NCBI RefSeq assembly: GCF_000744225.1
Contig: NZ_JQLN01000005.1
Coordinates: 1,426,001 to 1,490,000, forward strand
Direction of reading: 5' to 3'
Origin: Kitasatospora mediocidica KCTC 9733
GTDB taxonomy: Bacteria; Actinomycetota; Actinomycetes; Streptomycetales; Streptomycetaceae
DNA length: 64,000 nucleotides
In this document: positions 19,444-28,227 of the stretch, piece by piece
Numbering within the stretch: the first letter of the stretch is position 1
Layout: the number at the start of each line of letters is the position of its first letter
The notes under the pieces: generated by a model
Told to the model about the DNA's origin: nothing
The model's input: the letters and a program-made list of their open reading frames with translations, nothing else
Database searches by the model: none
Made by a program: the position numbers and the translations under genes

Positions 19444-22101
19444 ATGAGCGAACACCGGCGTAGGTCGCACAACTCGGGCGGCGACGAACCACCCGAGGGC
19501 AGCAACGGCGGGCAACCGTACGCCTACGGCAGTCCGCCGGAGGGTGCGCCGTCCTATGACACGCCAGGACGGCCCAGGCCCAACCGGGGCGGCGCCCCCG
19601 GTGCCCCCCGGGGTACCCGGTCGACCGCCCAGCAGCCGCGGCTGACTCGGGCCGAGATGCGCAAGGCCTCCCAGAAGGGCGGCCGCAAGGGCGCGACCAC
19701 CGCGTCCGCCTCCGGCGCCGGCGCCGGCGGCCGTGACGGCGGCAAGCCGCCGGGCAAGAAGCGGTTCATCGACTACCCGCGCTGGGGCAAGAGCGGCGTC
19801 CGCCGCTGGCTCCCGTCGTGGAAGCAGTGCTTGACGATCTTCCTGCTGATCTTCGGCAGTGGAGTGGGCGCGGTCGGTGTCACCTACGCGAACACCGCGA
19901 TCCCCAACATCAAGGACCTGGTCAAGGACCAGAACAGCATCTACTACTGGGCCGACGGCTCGGAGATGACGCGCAAGGGCGAGACCAACCGGCAGATCGT
20001 CCCGCTCAGCGACATCAGCCCGAACCTGCAGAACGCGGTGATCGCCGCCGAGAACGAGTCCTTCAAGACCGACAGCGGCATCGACCCCCAGGGCATCGCC
20101 CGCGCCGTCTACAACATGGCCACCGGCGGTCCGACCCAGGGTGGTTCCACGATCACCCAGCAGTACGTGAAGAACGCCTACCTGAGCCAGGACCAGACCC
20201 TGAGCCGCAAGCTGAGCGAGTTCTTCATCACGCTGAAGATCAACCAGAAGCTCACCAAGGACCAGATCCTTGACGGCTACCTGAACACCAGCTGGTTCGG
20301 CCGCAACGCCAACGGCATCCAGGCGGCTGCCCAGGCCTACTACGGCGTCAACGCCAAGGACCTGAACGTCTGTCAGAGCGCCATGCTGGCCGGTCTGCTC
20401 AAGGGTGCCAACGACTACGACCCCAGCCTCAGCAAGGCCAACCTCCAGCGTGAGACGGACCGCTGGAACTACGTCCTGGGCCGGATGGTGGCCACCCACT
20501 CGCTGTCCGCCGCGGACCGTGCCCAGTGCAGCCAGTTCCCGATGCCGATCCCGAACAAGACCGCGTCCAACATGACCGGCGAGATCGGCTACCTGGTCGA
20601 CACGGCCAACAAGTACCTCGAGGCGCAGGATCCGACGATCACCGACGCCACGCTGGCGCAGGGCGGTTACCAGATCTACACGACCTTCCAGAAGGACAAG
20701 GTCGACGCGCTGAAGAAGGCCGTCGACGACATCAGCTCGCAGAACCTCAACCCCGCCAAGCGGCCCGACACGGACACCAACGTCCAGGTCGGCGCGGCCT
20801 CGGTGGTCCCCGGCGACGGGGCGATCGTGGCGATCTACGGCGGTCCCGGCTACGACCAGAACCACTTCGTCAACAACGCCGACGCCTCCGGTGTCCCGGT
20901 CGGCTCGACCTTCAAGCCCTTCGTGCTGGCCACCGCCATGCAGACCGGCGTGCTGACCCAGACCGGCGCCGACGGCAAGCCCACCCGGATCAACGAGGAC
21001 AGCCGCTACAGCGGCGCCGACATGAGCACCATCCGCAAACCGGACGGCTCGCTCGTGCTCGACGCCAGCAACAAGCCGTTCCGGCAGAAGAACGACGACC
21101 CCGGCGACCCGGGCTTCGTGACCCTGCGCACCGCCATGGAGCAGTCCATGAACGTGCCGTACGTGCAGCTCGGCGAGGACGTCGGCGGTACCAACGTGGA
21201 GGCGCTGGCCGAGAAGATGGGCCTGAAGAAGGAGAGTTTCGCCGACCCGAACACGGCCTCCTTCGCGATCGGTACCTCCACCCCGAGCGCGATCCGGATG
21301 GCCTCGGCCTACTCGGTCTTCGCCGCCCGCGGGATGCAGACCGACCCGTACTCGGTGACCAAGGTCTCGTTCAACGGCGTGCTGAAGCCCGCCTTCACCA
21401 AGCCGACGCCGAAGCCGGTCCTCGACCAGGCGGTCGCCGACAACATCACCGACGTGCTGCAGGGCGTGGTCCAGCGGGGCACCGGTACCAAGGCCAAGGC
21501 GCTCGGCCGCCCGGTGGCCGGCAAGACCGGTACCACCGACAAGGGCGTCTCGGCCTGGTTCGACGGCTACACCCCGCAGCTGGCCACCGCGGTCAGCATG
21601 TTCCGTGAGGACCCGGCCAACCCCAAGCTGCTGTCGCTGACCGGCACCGGCGGCGCGGTCGGCGGTTTCTACGGCGGTAACCTCCCCACCGAGATCTTCA
21701 CCGAGTACATGAAGGCCGCGCTGGCGAACGTCCCGTCGACCGACTTCCCGACGCCGGAATCGGTCAACACCGAGGTCGACGCCTCGGGCGCGCCGAGCAC
21801 CGCCTCGCCGTCGCCCTCGGCCTCCGCCACGGCGACCGACACCGCCACGGCGCCGGCTCCCAGCACCGCGCCCCCGGCCGCCCCGGTCAGCTCGGCCCCG
21901 GCCCAGCCGCCGACCGGTGCGCCCACGACGCCGTCGCTGCCGAGCTCGGGCCCGACCGGTTGTGACGTGGTCTTCGGATGTGGCCCGACCGACAGCCCGT
22001 CCCCGACCAGAAGCCACGGCGGCAGGCCCACCGGCCCGCCGACCAGCCCGCCGACCAGCTCGGCGCCGCCGACAGCGGCTGGTGGACTGCTCGGCCAGTA
22101 G
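19444..22101 (+). CDS. Class A penicillin-binding protein (transglycosylase/transpeptidase)
   Basis: Bifunctional peptidoglycan polymerase and cross-linker of 885 residues. A cytoplasmic N-terminus (about 120 residues, Gly/Arg/Pro-rich) and one membrane anchor (CLTIFLLIFGSGVGAVGVTY) precede the GT51 domain, with AAENESFKTDSGID and GGSTITQQYVKN. The transpeptidase domain has S-x-x-K in GSTFKPF (near residue 487), SMN in MEQSMNVPY, and KTG in AGKTGTTDKGVSAW. The C-terminal 130 residues are Ser/Thr/Pro/Ala-rich. ATG 19444 has GGAG 10 nt upstream. A 21-bp hairpin terminator follows. Confidence 0.95.
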   Translation: MSEHRRRSHNSGGDEPPEGSNGGQPYAYGSPPEGAPSYDTPGRPRPNRGGAPGAPRGTRSTAQQPRLTRAEMRKASQKGGRKGATTASASGAGAGGRDGGKPPGKKRFIDYPRWGKSGVRRWLPSWKQCLTIFLLIFGSGVGAVGVTYANTAIPNIKDLVKDQNSIYYWADGSEMTRKGETNRQIVPLSDISPNLQNAVIAAENESFKTDSGIDPQGIARAVYNMATGGPTQGGSTITQQYVKNAYLSQDQTLSRKLSEFFITLKINQKLTKDQILDGYLNTSWFGRNANGIQAAAQAYYGVNAKDLNVCQSAMLAGLLKGANDYDPSLSKANLQRETDRWNYVLGRMVATHSLSAADRAQCSQFPMPIPNKTASNMTGEIGYLVDTANKYLEAQDPTITDATLAQGGYQIYTTFQKDKVDALKKAVDDISSQNLNPAKRPDTDTNVQVGAASVVPGDGAIVAIYGGPGYDQNHFVNNADASGVPVGSTFKPFVLATAMQTGVLTQTGADGKPTRINEDSRYSGADMSTIRKPDGSLVLDASNKPFRQKNDDPGDPGFVTLRTAMEQSMNVPYVQLGEDVGGTNVEALAEKMGLKKESFADPNTASFAIGTSTPSAIRMASAYSVFAARGMQTDPYSVTKVSFNGVLKPAFTKPTPKPVLDQAVADNITDVLQGVVQRGTGTKAKALGRPVAGKTGTTDKGVSAWFDGYTPQLATAVSMFREDPANPKLLSLTGTGGAVGGFYGGNLPTEIFTEYMKAALANVPSTDFPTPESVNTEVDASGAPSTASPSPSASATATDTATAPAPSTAPPAAPVSSAPAQPPTGAPTTPSLPSSGPTGCDVVFGCGPTDSPSPTRSHGGRPTGPPTSPPTSSAPPTAAGGLLGQ

Positions 22102-22113
22102 CCGACAGCGCAG

Positions 22114-22161
22114 GAACGGCCGTGGCGGCCCCGCAACCGAGCGGGGCCGCCACGGCCGTTC
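22114..22161 (+). terminator. Hairpin terminator after the PBP gene
   Basis: A perfect 21-bp stem (22114-22134 with 22141-22161), beginning GAACGGCCGTGGCGG, and a 6-nt loop. There is no T-run, which is common in high-GC actinobacteria. Confidence 0.85.
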
Positions 22162-22224
22162 TCGCGCGTGCGGCTCGCGGGGTCCTTCTCGTCCCCGTCA
22201 CGGTCGTGCGGCAGTATGTGCGCC

Positions 22225-23820
22225 ATGACGTCGATCGCGCGTGACGAATCCACCGGGCCCGAGGCAGCGGCCCCGGTCGCGGAAGGACCGTTGCCCAACA
22301 CCGTGGTCGTCCCCGCGGACGAGGACCCGGTCGCGGCGGCCGGCAGCGAGTTCCTCGGCGGCCCGCCCGGCCGGCGGGCCCTGCTGGGGGTCTCCTGGTG
22401 GATCCCGGCGCGGGTGCTGGCGCTCTTCACCGTGGTCACCTACGCGCTCGGCCTGGTGCAGAAGGTGCCCTGCTACACCAGCGGCTGGTTCTTCGGCGCG
22501 ACCGCGCAGTACACCCACGCCTGCTACAGCGACATCCCGCACCTGTACTCGGCCCGCGGGTTCGCCGACGGTCTGCACCCCTATCTCGACATGATCCCGT
22601 CGCCCGCTCCGGACATGAAGTTCCTGGAGTACCCGGTGCTGACCGGCTTCTTCATGCAGATCGCGGGCTGGCTCACCCCGCAGGGCGGCGTCATCCAGGA
22701 CCGCGAGCGCTGGTTCTGGATGGTCAACGCCGCGATGCTGCTGATCTGCGCGGTCGTCACCGTGATCGCGCTCTCGCGCACCCACCGCCGCCGCCCCTGG
22801 GACGCGCTGCTGTTCGCGCTGGCGCCCTGCCTCGCGCTGGACTCCACCATCAACTGGGACCTGCTCGCGGTCGCGCTGACCGCCGTGGCGATGGCGTACT
22901 GGGCGAACAGCCGGACGGTCTGGGCGGGCGTCTTCATCGGCCTGGCCACCGCGGCCAAGCTCTATCCGCTGCTGCTGCTCGGTCCGCTGCTGGTGCTCTG
23001 CTGGCGCGCCGGACGCTGGCGGGCCTTCTGGCAGGCGACCGGGGGTGCGGTCGGCGCCTGGCTGCTCGTCAACGTCCCGATCATGATCGCCAACTGGGAC
23101 GGCTGGGCCACCTTCTACACCTTCAGCCAGACCCGCAAGGAGGACTTCGGGTCCTTCTGGATGATCCTCATGCAGGACCGCAACGAGTCGCTGGCGGGCC
23201 TGAACAACTGGATCGCCGGCCTCCTGATCGCCTGCTGCCTGGGCATCGGCTGGCTCGCGCTGTCGGCCCCGCGCCGGCCGCGCTACGCCCAGCTGGTCTT
23301 CCTGATCGTCGCGGCCTTCGTCGTCACCAACAAGGTCTACTCCCCGCAGTACGTGCTCTGGCTGATCCCGCTGGCGGTGTTGGCCCGGCCGCGCTGGCGC
23401 GACTTCCTGATCTGGCAGGCCTGCGAGGTGCTGTACTTCCTCGGCATCTGGTCCTACCTGGCCTACACCGGTGACGCCAAGCAGCACGGGATCGGCCAGG
23501 ACTGGTACCACTTCGCGGTCATCCTGCACCTGCTGGGCACGCTCTACCTGTGTGCCGTGGTGATCCGGGACATCCTGCGCCCCGACCGGGACCCGGTCCG
23601 CTGGGACGGCAGTGACGACCCGTCGGGCGGCGTGCTCGACCTCGCTCCGGACCGGTTCGTGATCGGCGCGGCCCGCAGGCTGCGCGAGGCGGAGTCGTAC
23701 GCCGCCTTCGCGCCCGCCAACCGGGACGACTGGCTGGCGGACGCGCGCTCCGGGGAGCTCGACCAGGTGGACTGGACCGTCGACGAGGCGAGCCCGCAGT
23801 CGGCTCCCGAGCGCTCCTAG
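22225..23820 (+). CDS. GT87-family (DUF2029) membrane glycosyltransferase
   Basis: Polytopic membrane protein of about 531 residues, like polyprenol-phosphate-dependent mannosyltransferases of the GT87 family. Visible features are the first hydrophobic helix (ARVLALFTVVTYALGLV), the long periplasmic loop with YLDMIPSPAPDMKFLEYPVLTG, repeated helices through the middle, and a soluble C-terminal tail of about 90 residues. Acceptor unknown. I chose ATG 22225 because CAGTAT (22212-22217) is 7 nt upstream, as in a leaderless transcript. The stop TAG overlaps the stop of the convergent racemase-like gene within one CTAG. Confidence 0.82.
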   Translation: MTSIARDESTGPEAAAPVAEGPLPNTVVVPADEDPVAAAGSEFLGGPPGRRALLGVSWWIPARVLALFTVVTYALGLVQKVPCYTSGWFFGATAQYTHACYSDIPHLYSARGFADGLHPYLDMIPSPAPDMKFLEYPVLTGFFMQIAGWLTPQGGVIQDRERWFWMVNAAMLLICAVVTVIALSRTHRRRPWDALLFALAPCLALDSTINWDLLAVALTAVAMAYWANSRTVWAGVFIGLATAAKLYPLLLLGPLLVLCWRAGRWRAFWQATGGAVGAWLLVNVPIMIANWDGWATFYTFSQTRKEDFGSFWMILMQDRNESLAGLNNWIAGLLIACCLGIGWLALSAPRRPRYAQLVFLIVAAFVVTNKVYSPQYVLWLIPLAVLARPRWRDFLIWQACEVLYFLGIWSYLAYTGDAKQHGIGQDWYHFAVILHLLGTLYLCAVVIRDILRPDRDPVRWDGSDDPSGGVLDLAPDRFVIGAARRLREAESYAAFAPANRDDWLADARSGELDQVDWTVDEASPQSAPERS

Positions 23821-24869
23821 ACTCCCTGGGAGACGGCCTGGCGGTCTGTCACCCGGTCGAAGTGCGTCGTGGTGTGCCGCACGTTGACGGACAGTTCGTC
23901 GCCGAGGACCGGCGGCTTGCTGTCGGCGGGCAGGAACAGGATGCTGACCTGCATGTGCGGCGGCTCGGCGAACCAGAGCTGTCGGCCCTGCCAGGAGTAG
24001 GGCGACAGCGTGCGATTGACGGTCGCCAGCCCGGCCCGGGCGATGCCCTTGGCGCGCGGCATCAGTCCGTGCACGTATTTCGGCGCCTCCATGCCGACGC
24101 CGTGCGCGGTGCCGCCGGAAACCACCAGCAGGTGGCCGTCGGAGGGCGCCTTGTGCTGGCGGTAGCCGTAGCGGTCCCCCCTGGCGACGGGCGTCACGTC
24201 CAGCACCGTCGCGCGGGCCTCCAGCGCGCCGATGTCGCCCAGCCAGAGCCGGGTGCCGATCCGGGAGCGGAACTCGGTGTGCGGGTGGCGCACGTTCAGC
24301 CAGGCCACGCCGGGGGCGCCCAGGTGGCTCAGGTAGACGGTGTCGACGGGCAAGCCGGCCTGCCCGATCGCCTGCACCCACGTCGACACCTCGGTGGCGG
24401 GGTCGGAGCCGTCCGGCCGGTCCAGCGGCAGGTGCAGCGCGAAGCCCTCGAAGGCGACGTCGTGGACGGCCTCGGCCAGGTGCACCAGGTCACCGGGGGC
24501 GATCCCGTGCCGGCGCATGCTGGTCATGCACTCCACCACCACCCGGGCGCCGGGCAGCGCCCGGACCGCCTCCACGCTCGCCACCGTGCGCAGCACCCGG
24601 GACGGCAGCTGCGGGCTGTCCTCGCCGATCCGGTAGGGCGTCAGCACCAGCAACTCGCCGGGGAACCGGTCGACCGCCTCGGCGGCCTCGTCGGCGGTGC
24701 CCACCGCCAGCAGCGCGGTGCCCAGCAGCCCGGCCTCCTGGGCCAGGCGGGCGTTGCCCAGGCCGTAGCCGTTGCCCTTGGCCACCGGGACCAGGCCCGG
24801 GAACTCGGCGAGCAGAGCGTGCTGATGCGCCCGCCAGCGGTCGGTGTCCACGTACAGCGACAGAGTCAT
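23817..24869 (-). CDS. Alanine racemase-like PLP enzyme
   Basis: About 350 residues with an alanine-racemase-type TIM barrel. LVPVAKGNGYGLGNARLA matches the PLP-lysine motif of Alr (K in VAKGNGYG), and RYGYRQHKAPSD may hold the second catalytic Tyr. The region that is PIGYADG in true Alr reads VSGGTAHGVGME here, so the substrate may differ from alanine. It lies 32 bp downstream of femX on the same strand and probably in one operon, which suggests a role in cell-wall peptide chemistry. ATG 24869 has GGAGAG 5 nt upstream. The length is typical. Confidence 0.82.
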   Translation of the reverse strand: MTLSLYVDTDRWRAHQHALLAEFPGLVPVAKGNGYGLGNARLAQEAGLLGTALLAVGTADEAAEAVDRFPGELLVLTPYRIGEDSPQLPSRVLRTVASVEAVRALPGARVVVECMTSMRRHGIAPGDLVHLAEAVHDVAFEGFALHLPLDRPDGSDPATEVSTWVQAIGQAGLPVDTVYLSHLGAPGVAWLNVRHPHTEFRSRIGTRLWLGDIGALEARATVLDVTPVARGDRYGYRQHKAPSDGHLLVVSGGTAHGVGMEAPKYVHGLMPRAKGIARAGLATVNRTLSPYSWQGRQLWFAEPPHMQVSILFLPADSKPPVLGDELSVNVRHTTTHFDRVTDRQAVSQGV

Positions 24870-24901
24870 CGAGCTCTCCGGAGGTGGTGCGTCACGGTGG
24901 T

Positions 24902-26020
24902 TCAGCGGCGGGACATGTAGAGGTCCAGGGCCTTGTGCAGGAGCTTGTTGAGCGGGAAGTCCCATTCGCCGAGGTACTCGGCGGCCTGGCCGCCGGTGCC
25001 GAGCTTGAACTGGATCAGGCCGTACAGCGGATCGTCCTCGTCGAGGGTGTCGCTGATGCCGCGCAGGTCGTAGATCCCGGCGCCGAGCGCGTAGGAATCG
25101 CGCATCATCCGCCACTGGATGGCGTTGGAGGGCTTGACCTCGCGCTTGTGGTTGGCGGAGGCGCCGTAGGAGTACCAGACGTGCTCGCCGACCGTCAGCA
25201 TCGTCGTGGCGGCCAGCGGTTCGCCCTCGTGGTACGCGATGTAGAGCCGCATCCGGTTGGGGTCCTCGGAGGTCAGGGCCTTCCACATCCGCTGGAAGTA
25301 CGACAGCGGGCGCGGGGTGAAGCGGTCGCGCTCGGCGGTCACCAGGTAGAGCTGGTGGAAGACCGCGAGGTCGTCGTAGCCGCCCTGGACCACCTCGACG
25401 CTGCTCTTCTCCGCCTTCTTGATGTTGCGCCGCCACAGCTGGTTGAAGCCGCGCTGCACGTCGTCCAGCGAACGGCTGGCCAGCGGCACCTGGAAGACGT
25501 AGCGCGGCTGGACGTCGCCGAAGCCGGCGCCGCCGTCCTCGCCCTGCAGCCAGCCCGACTTGCGCAGCCGGTCGGCCACCTCGAAGGCCCGCGGCTCGTA
25601 CCAGTCCGGCTCGACGTCCCGCAGCCGCTTGGCCTCCTTGCCCGCCACGGCCTCCTTGATGGTGGAGGCCTCCCAGCGGCGCACCACCACCGGCGGCCCG
25701 ATCTTCACCGAGAACGCGCCCTGCGACTTCAGGTGCGCCAGCAGCGGCTGGAGCCAGCGGTCCAGATCCGGGTCGAACCAGTCGATCACCGGGCCCTCCG
25801 GCAGGTACGCCAGGTACCGCTTCACCTTCGGCAACTGCCGGTACAGCACCAGCCCCGCACCCACCACCGCACCCGACGCGTCCACCCAGCCGACCGACTC
25901 GCTGCGCCACTCGCCCTTCACCTCGCCCCACGAGGGCACCTGCATGTGACTCGCGGACGGCAGGCTCCTGATGAAGGACAGATGCTCCTCGCGGGTGATC
26001 GTCCTCAGACGCAGGCTCAT
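24902..26020 (-). CDS. femX: FemX-type peptidoglycan bridge aminoacyltransferase
   Basis: Fem-family enzyme that transfers an amino acid from aminoacyl-tRNA to a peptidoglycan precursor. In S. coelicolor the homologue (as I recall SCO3904, FemX) adds the first Gly of the bridge to LL-diaminopimelate and is essential unless replaced by VanK. 372 residues. Family features are the N-terminal FIRSLPSASHMQVPSWGEVK, the double GNAT-like fold, and the C-terminal YAHG-equivalent region VWYSYGASANHKR followed by NAIQWRMM. ATG 26020 follows AAGGAG at 10 nt. It is upstream of the racemase-like gene. Confidence 0.92.
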   Translation of the reverse strand: MSLRLRTITREEHLSFIRSLPSASHMQVPSWGEVKGEWRSESVGWVDASGAVVGAGLVLYRQLPKVKRYLAYLPEGPVIDWFDPDLDRWLQPLLAHLKSQGAFSVKIGPPVVVRRWEASTIKEAVAGKEAKRLRDVEPDWYEPRAFEVADRLRKSGWLQGEDGGAGFGDVQPRYVFQVPLASRSLDDVQRGFNQLWRRNIKKAEKSSVEVVQGGYDDLAVFHQLYLVTAERDRFTPRPLSYFQRMWKALTSEDPNRMRLYIAYHEGEPLAATTMLTVGEHVWYSYGASANHKREVKPSNAIQWRMMRDSYALGAGIYDLRGISDTLDEDDPLYGLIQFKLGTGGQAAEYLGEWDFPLNKLLHKALDLYMSRR

Positions 26021-26168
26021 GCTCGGGGTGCTCCTTGGCTGGTGTCGGAAAAGCACGGGGCGAAGGGCGGGCTTGTGTGACCCTATCGCCCGAATGGTCC
26101 GTTTCGGGCGGCTTGGTTGCGGCGCGTTGACGGAACCCTAGGGCCCGCGGGGGTGTCGCAGCAGGCCC

Positions 26169-26224
26169 GGTGCACGACGAACGGCGCTCCCCGGCCGAGC
26201 GGGGAAACGCCGTTCGTGTGCACC
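26169..26224 (-). terminator. Hairpin terminator of the small membrane-protein gene
   Basis: Long imperfect inverted repeat: the left arm GGTGCACGACGAACGGCG (26169-26186) pairs with CGCCGTTCGTGTGCACC (26208-26224), around an inner CTCCCC/GGGG hairpin. It lies just past the stop at 26238. Confidence 0.8.
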
Positions 26225-26237
26225 GCTGCGGGCTGGG

Positions 26238-26537
26238 TCAGCCCCAGAGTCCGCCGTGCGCCAGGCCCATTCCGAAGCCGATCACGGACATCGCCAGGGC
26301 GATCACGATCACGAAGCGCTCGGCCGTGGTCACCGAGATGAACTGCCCCCACAGGCCGGTGACGATCCCGCCGAGTCCGGCCCAGGAACTCAGCAGATGC
26401 AGGTTGTAGAAGCCGGCGGAGATGAAGGCCACCAGGCCGAAGATCACGGTGAGACCGACCAGGGTGTTCTCCCTGGGATGGGTGTGACCGTCGGTGTTCA
26501 GCGTGAGTGCGGGAAATCGGCGGACGGACTGTGCCAT
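26238..26537 (-). CDS. Small four-helix membrane protein
   Basis: 99 residues with hydrophobic segments around [35 protein letters not shown] and [19 protein letters not shown]. No catalytic motif is recognised and the function is unknown. ATG 26537 has a strong AGGAGGT 9 nt upstream. It is divergent from rpsF and, as I recall, in the same position as SCO3905. Its own hairpin terminator follows. Confidence 0.85.
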   Translation of the reverse strand: MAQSVRRFPALTLNTDGHTHPRENTLVGLTVIFGLVAFISAGFYNLHLLSSWAGLGGIVTGLWGQFISVTTAERFVIVIALAMSVIGFGMGLAHGGLWG

Positions 26538-26629
26538 GGAACCCACCTCCTGCGGAGGGCGAGGATGCGCGTGTAGCCGTTGTGCCCAGATTGCGCCGGT
26601 TGACCCCTGGATCTCAACCGGTACGCGTT

Positions 26630-26857
26630 TTGTTCGGCCGTACGGGTGCGGGTAGGCTGTGCGGTCTGCACTGGTGTAGTTGTGCCCGTCCTGTCTCCGC
26701 TCGTGGGTTCCCACCCGTCGGCGGGTCGATGGAGCGGCACTGTCAGACCCGGCCACTACGGTGGACCGCGGTCGGTCACTCCTCCAGTGCCGACGCTGCA
26801 CAACCCTCCTGCCACGGAGAGACCGTGGCCGTTGAGTCCAAAGGAGGTGGGTTACTC
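26630..26857 (+). promoter_or_regulatory. rpsF promoter and structured 5' leader
   Basis: A sigma-70-like promoter is visible: TTGTTC (26630-26635), 17 bp, TAGGCT (26653-26658). The leader from about 26665 to 26857 is nearly 200 nt. It contains an 8-bp stem CGGCACTG (26735-26742) / CAGTGCCG (26785-26792) enclosing the palindrome GACCGCGGTC. Long leaders before rpsF bind the S6:S18 complex in several bacteria; that role here is inference. The strong AAGGAGGTGG ribosome-binding site is at 26841-26850. The wider gap 26538-26857 has no other gene. Confidence 0.6.
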
Positions 26858-27148
26858 ATGCGTCACTACGAGGTGATGGTCATCCTCGACCCCTCGGTCG
26901 AGGAGCGCGCTGTCTCCCCCCTGATCGAGAACTTCCTCAACGTTGTCCGCGAAGGCGGCGGCAACGTGGAGAAGGTCGACACCTGGGGTCGTCGTCGCCT
27001 GTCGTACGAGATCAACAAGCAGTCCGAGGGCATCTACACGGTCATCGACCTGAAGGCCACGCCCGCGGTTGTCAAGGAGCTCGACCGCCAGTTCTCGCTG
27101 AGCGAGTCGGTTCTGCGGACCAAGGTCCTGCGCCCGGACACCCACTGA
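26858..27148 (+). CDS. rpsF: 30S ribosomal protein S6
   Basis: 96 residues, the normal length. It starts [16 protein letters not shown] and contains the family-typical [19 protein letters not shown]. It binds 16S rRNA with S18. First gene of rpsF-ssb-rpsR-rplI. ATG 26858 has AAGGAGGTGG 7 nt upstream. The 132-bp gap to ssb contains the interrupted parS. Confidence 0.98.
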   Translation: MRHYEVMVILDPSVEERAVSPLIENFLNVVREGGGNVEKVDTWGRRRLSYEINKQSEGIYTVIDLKATPAVVKELDRQFSLSESVLRTKVLRPDTH

Positions 27149-27189
27149 GCCACCGCTGAGACCCTTCGGGGTCCGCGGTAGTCCAGGTC

Positions 27190-27243
27190 CGATGTTTCAC
27201 GTGGCGGAAGCCATTACTAGCACCGCTGAAGCGTGAAACATCG
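27190..27243. other. Interrupted parS between rpsF and ssb
   Basis: The arms CGATGTTTCACG (27190-27201) and CGTGAAACATCG (27232-27243) are the two halves of a parS, held apart by 30 bp. The left half runs on past the centre as CACGTG, so CGTG is present on both sides (27200-27203 and 27232-27235), with 28 bp between. The intervening sequence contains TGGC-GGAA-GCCA and GCGG/CCGC pairs, so the RNA would fold as a nested hairpin before ssb. It is either a parS broken by a small insertion or a regulatory stem-loop that resembles one. Confidence 0.75.
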
Positions 27244-27280
27244 CTGAACGGAACTCCTCCTCCCGAGAGGCCATCACACC

Positions 27281-27895
27281 ATGGCAGGCGAGACCGTCAT
27301 CACACTCGTCGGCAATCTCGTCGACGACCCCGAGCTGCGTTTCACCCCGTCGGGTGCGGCGGTCGCGAAGTTCCGCATCGCGTCCACTCCCCGCACCTTC
27401 GACCGTCAGACGAACGAGTGGAAGGACGGCGAAAGCCTCTTCCTCACGTGCAACGTCTGGCGTCAGCCGGCGGAGAACGTGGCCGAGTCGCTGCAGCGCG
27501 GCATGCGCGTGATCGTGCAGGGCCGACTGCGCCAGCGGTCTTACGAGACCAAGGAAGGCGAGAAGCGGACGGTCTTCGAGGTCGAGGTCGATGAGGTCGG
27601 CCCGAGCCTTCGCTCGGCGACCGCCAAGGTGACCCGGGCCAACCGGTCCGGTGGCCAGGGCGGACCTGGTGGTGGCGGCGGCTTCGGCGGCGGCCAGCAG
27701 CAGGGCGGCGGGTTCGGCGGCGGTGGCCAGCAGGGCGGCGGCGGCTGGGGTGGCAACACCTCCGGCGGCGGCCAGTCCGGTCCCAGCGACGACCCGTGGG
27801 CGTCCAGCGCTCCGGCACCCGGTGGAAACCAGGGTGGCGGCGGTGGCTGGGGTGCCCCGTCCGGTGGCGGCTTCTCGGAAGAGCCTCCGTTCTAA
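27281..27895 (+). CDS. ssb: Single-stranded DNA-binding protein
   Basis: 204 residues. The OB fold occupies about residues 1-110 ([20 protein letters not shown] to [11 protein letters not shown]). A very Gly/Gln-rich linker follows, and the acidic partner-binding tip is SEEPPF. It coats ssDNA in replication and repair. ATG 27281 has GAGAGG about 10 nt upstream. It sits between rpsF and rpsR as in other actinobacteria. The split parS/hairpin 38 bp upstream may affect its expression relative to rpsF. Confidence 0.98.
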   Translation: MAGETVITLVGNLVDDPELRFTPSGAAVAKFRIASTPRTFDRQTNEWKDGESLFLTCNVWRQPAENVAESLQRGMRVIVQGRLRQRSYETKEGEKRTVFEVEVDEVGPSLRSATAKVTRANRSGGQGGPGGGGGFGGGQQQGGGFGGGGQQGGGGWGGNTSGGGQSGPSDDPWASSAPAPGGNQGGGGGWGAPSGGGFSEEPPF

Positions 27896-27973
27896 GAGCT
27901 GACAGATTTCGTGCGACCCGGAGCCGTGTGCTGACGCGCCGGCCCGGATCGTGAATCCACTTTGGAGCACACA

Positions 27974-28210
27974 ATGGCGAAGCCGCCTGCTCGCAAGCCG
28001 AAGAAGAAGGTTTGCGTCTTCTGCAAGGACAAGGTCAACTACGTTGACTACAAGGACACGAACTTGCTCCGCAAGTTCATCTCCGACCGCGGGAAGATCC
28101 GCGCCCGCCGGGTCACCGGCAACTGCACCCAGCACCAGCGTGACGTCGCCACGGCCGTGAAGAACAGCCGTGAGATGGCCCTGCTGCCCTACACCAGCAC
28201 CGCGCGCTAA
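27974..28210 (+). CDS. rpsR: 30S ribosomal protein S18, zinc-type (C+)
   Basis: 78 residues from ATG 27974 (GGAG 6 nt upstream; the in-frame TTG at 27962 overlaps that site). KVCVFCKDK plus the later [13 protein letters not shown] give the Cys/Cys/Cys/His set of the zinc-binding C+ form. Many Streptomyces also carry a zinc-free paralogue expressed under zinc starvation; none is in this window. It is followed by rplI with a 17-bp gap. Confidence 0.97.
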   Translation: MAKPPARKPKKKVCVFCKDKVNYVDYKDTNLLRKFISDRGKIRARRVTGNCTQHQRDVATAVKNSREMALLPYTSTAR

Positions 28211-28227
28211 GAGAGGGTGACCAAAGA

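Noticed and set aside
19408-22017. 869-codon open frame antisense to the class A PBP gene
   Set aside because: High-GC third-position bias gives long antisense frames; its translation is Arg/Gly/Val-rich repeats without domains, while the + strand gene has complete PBP motifs.
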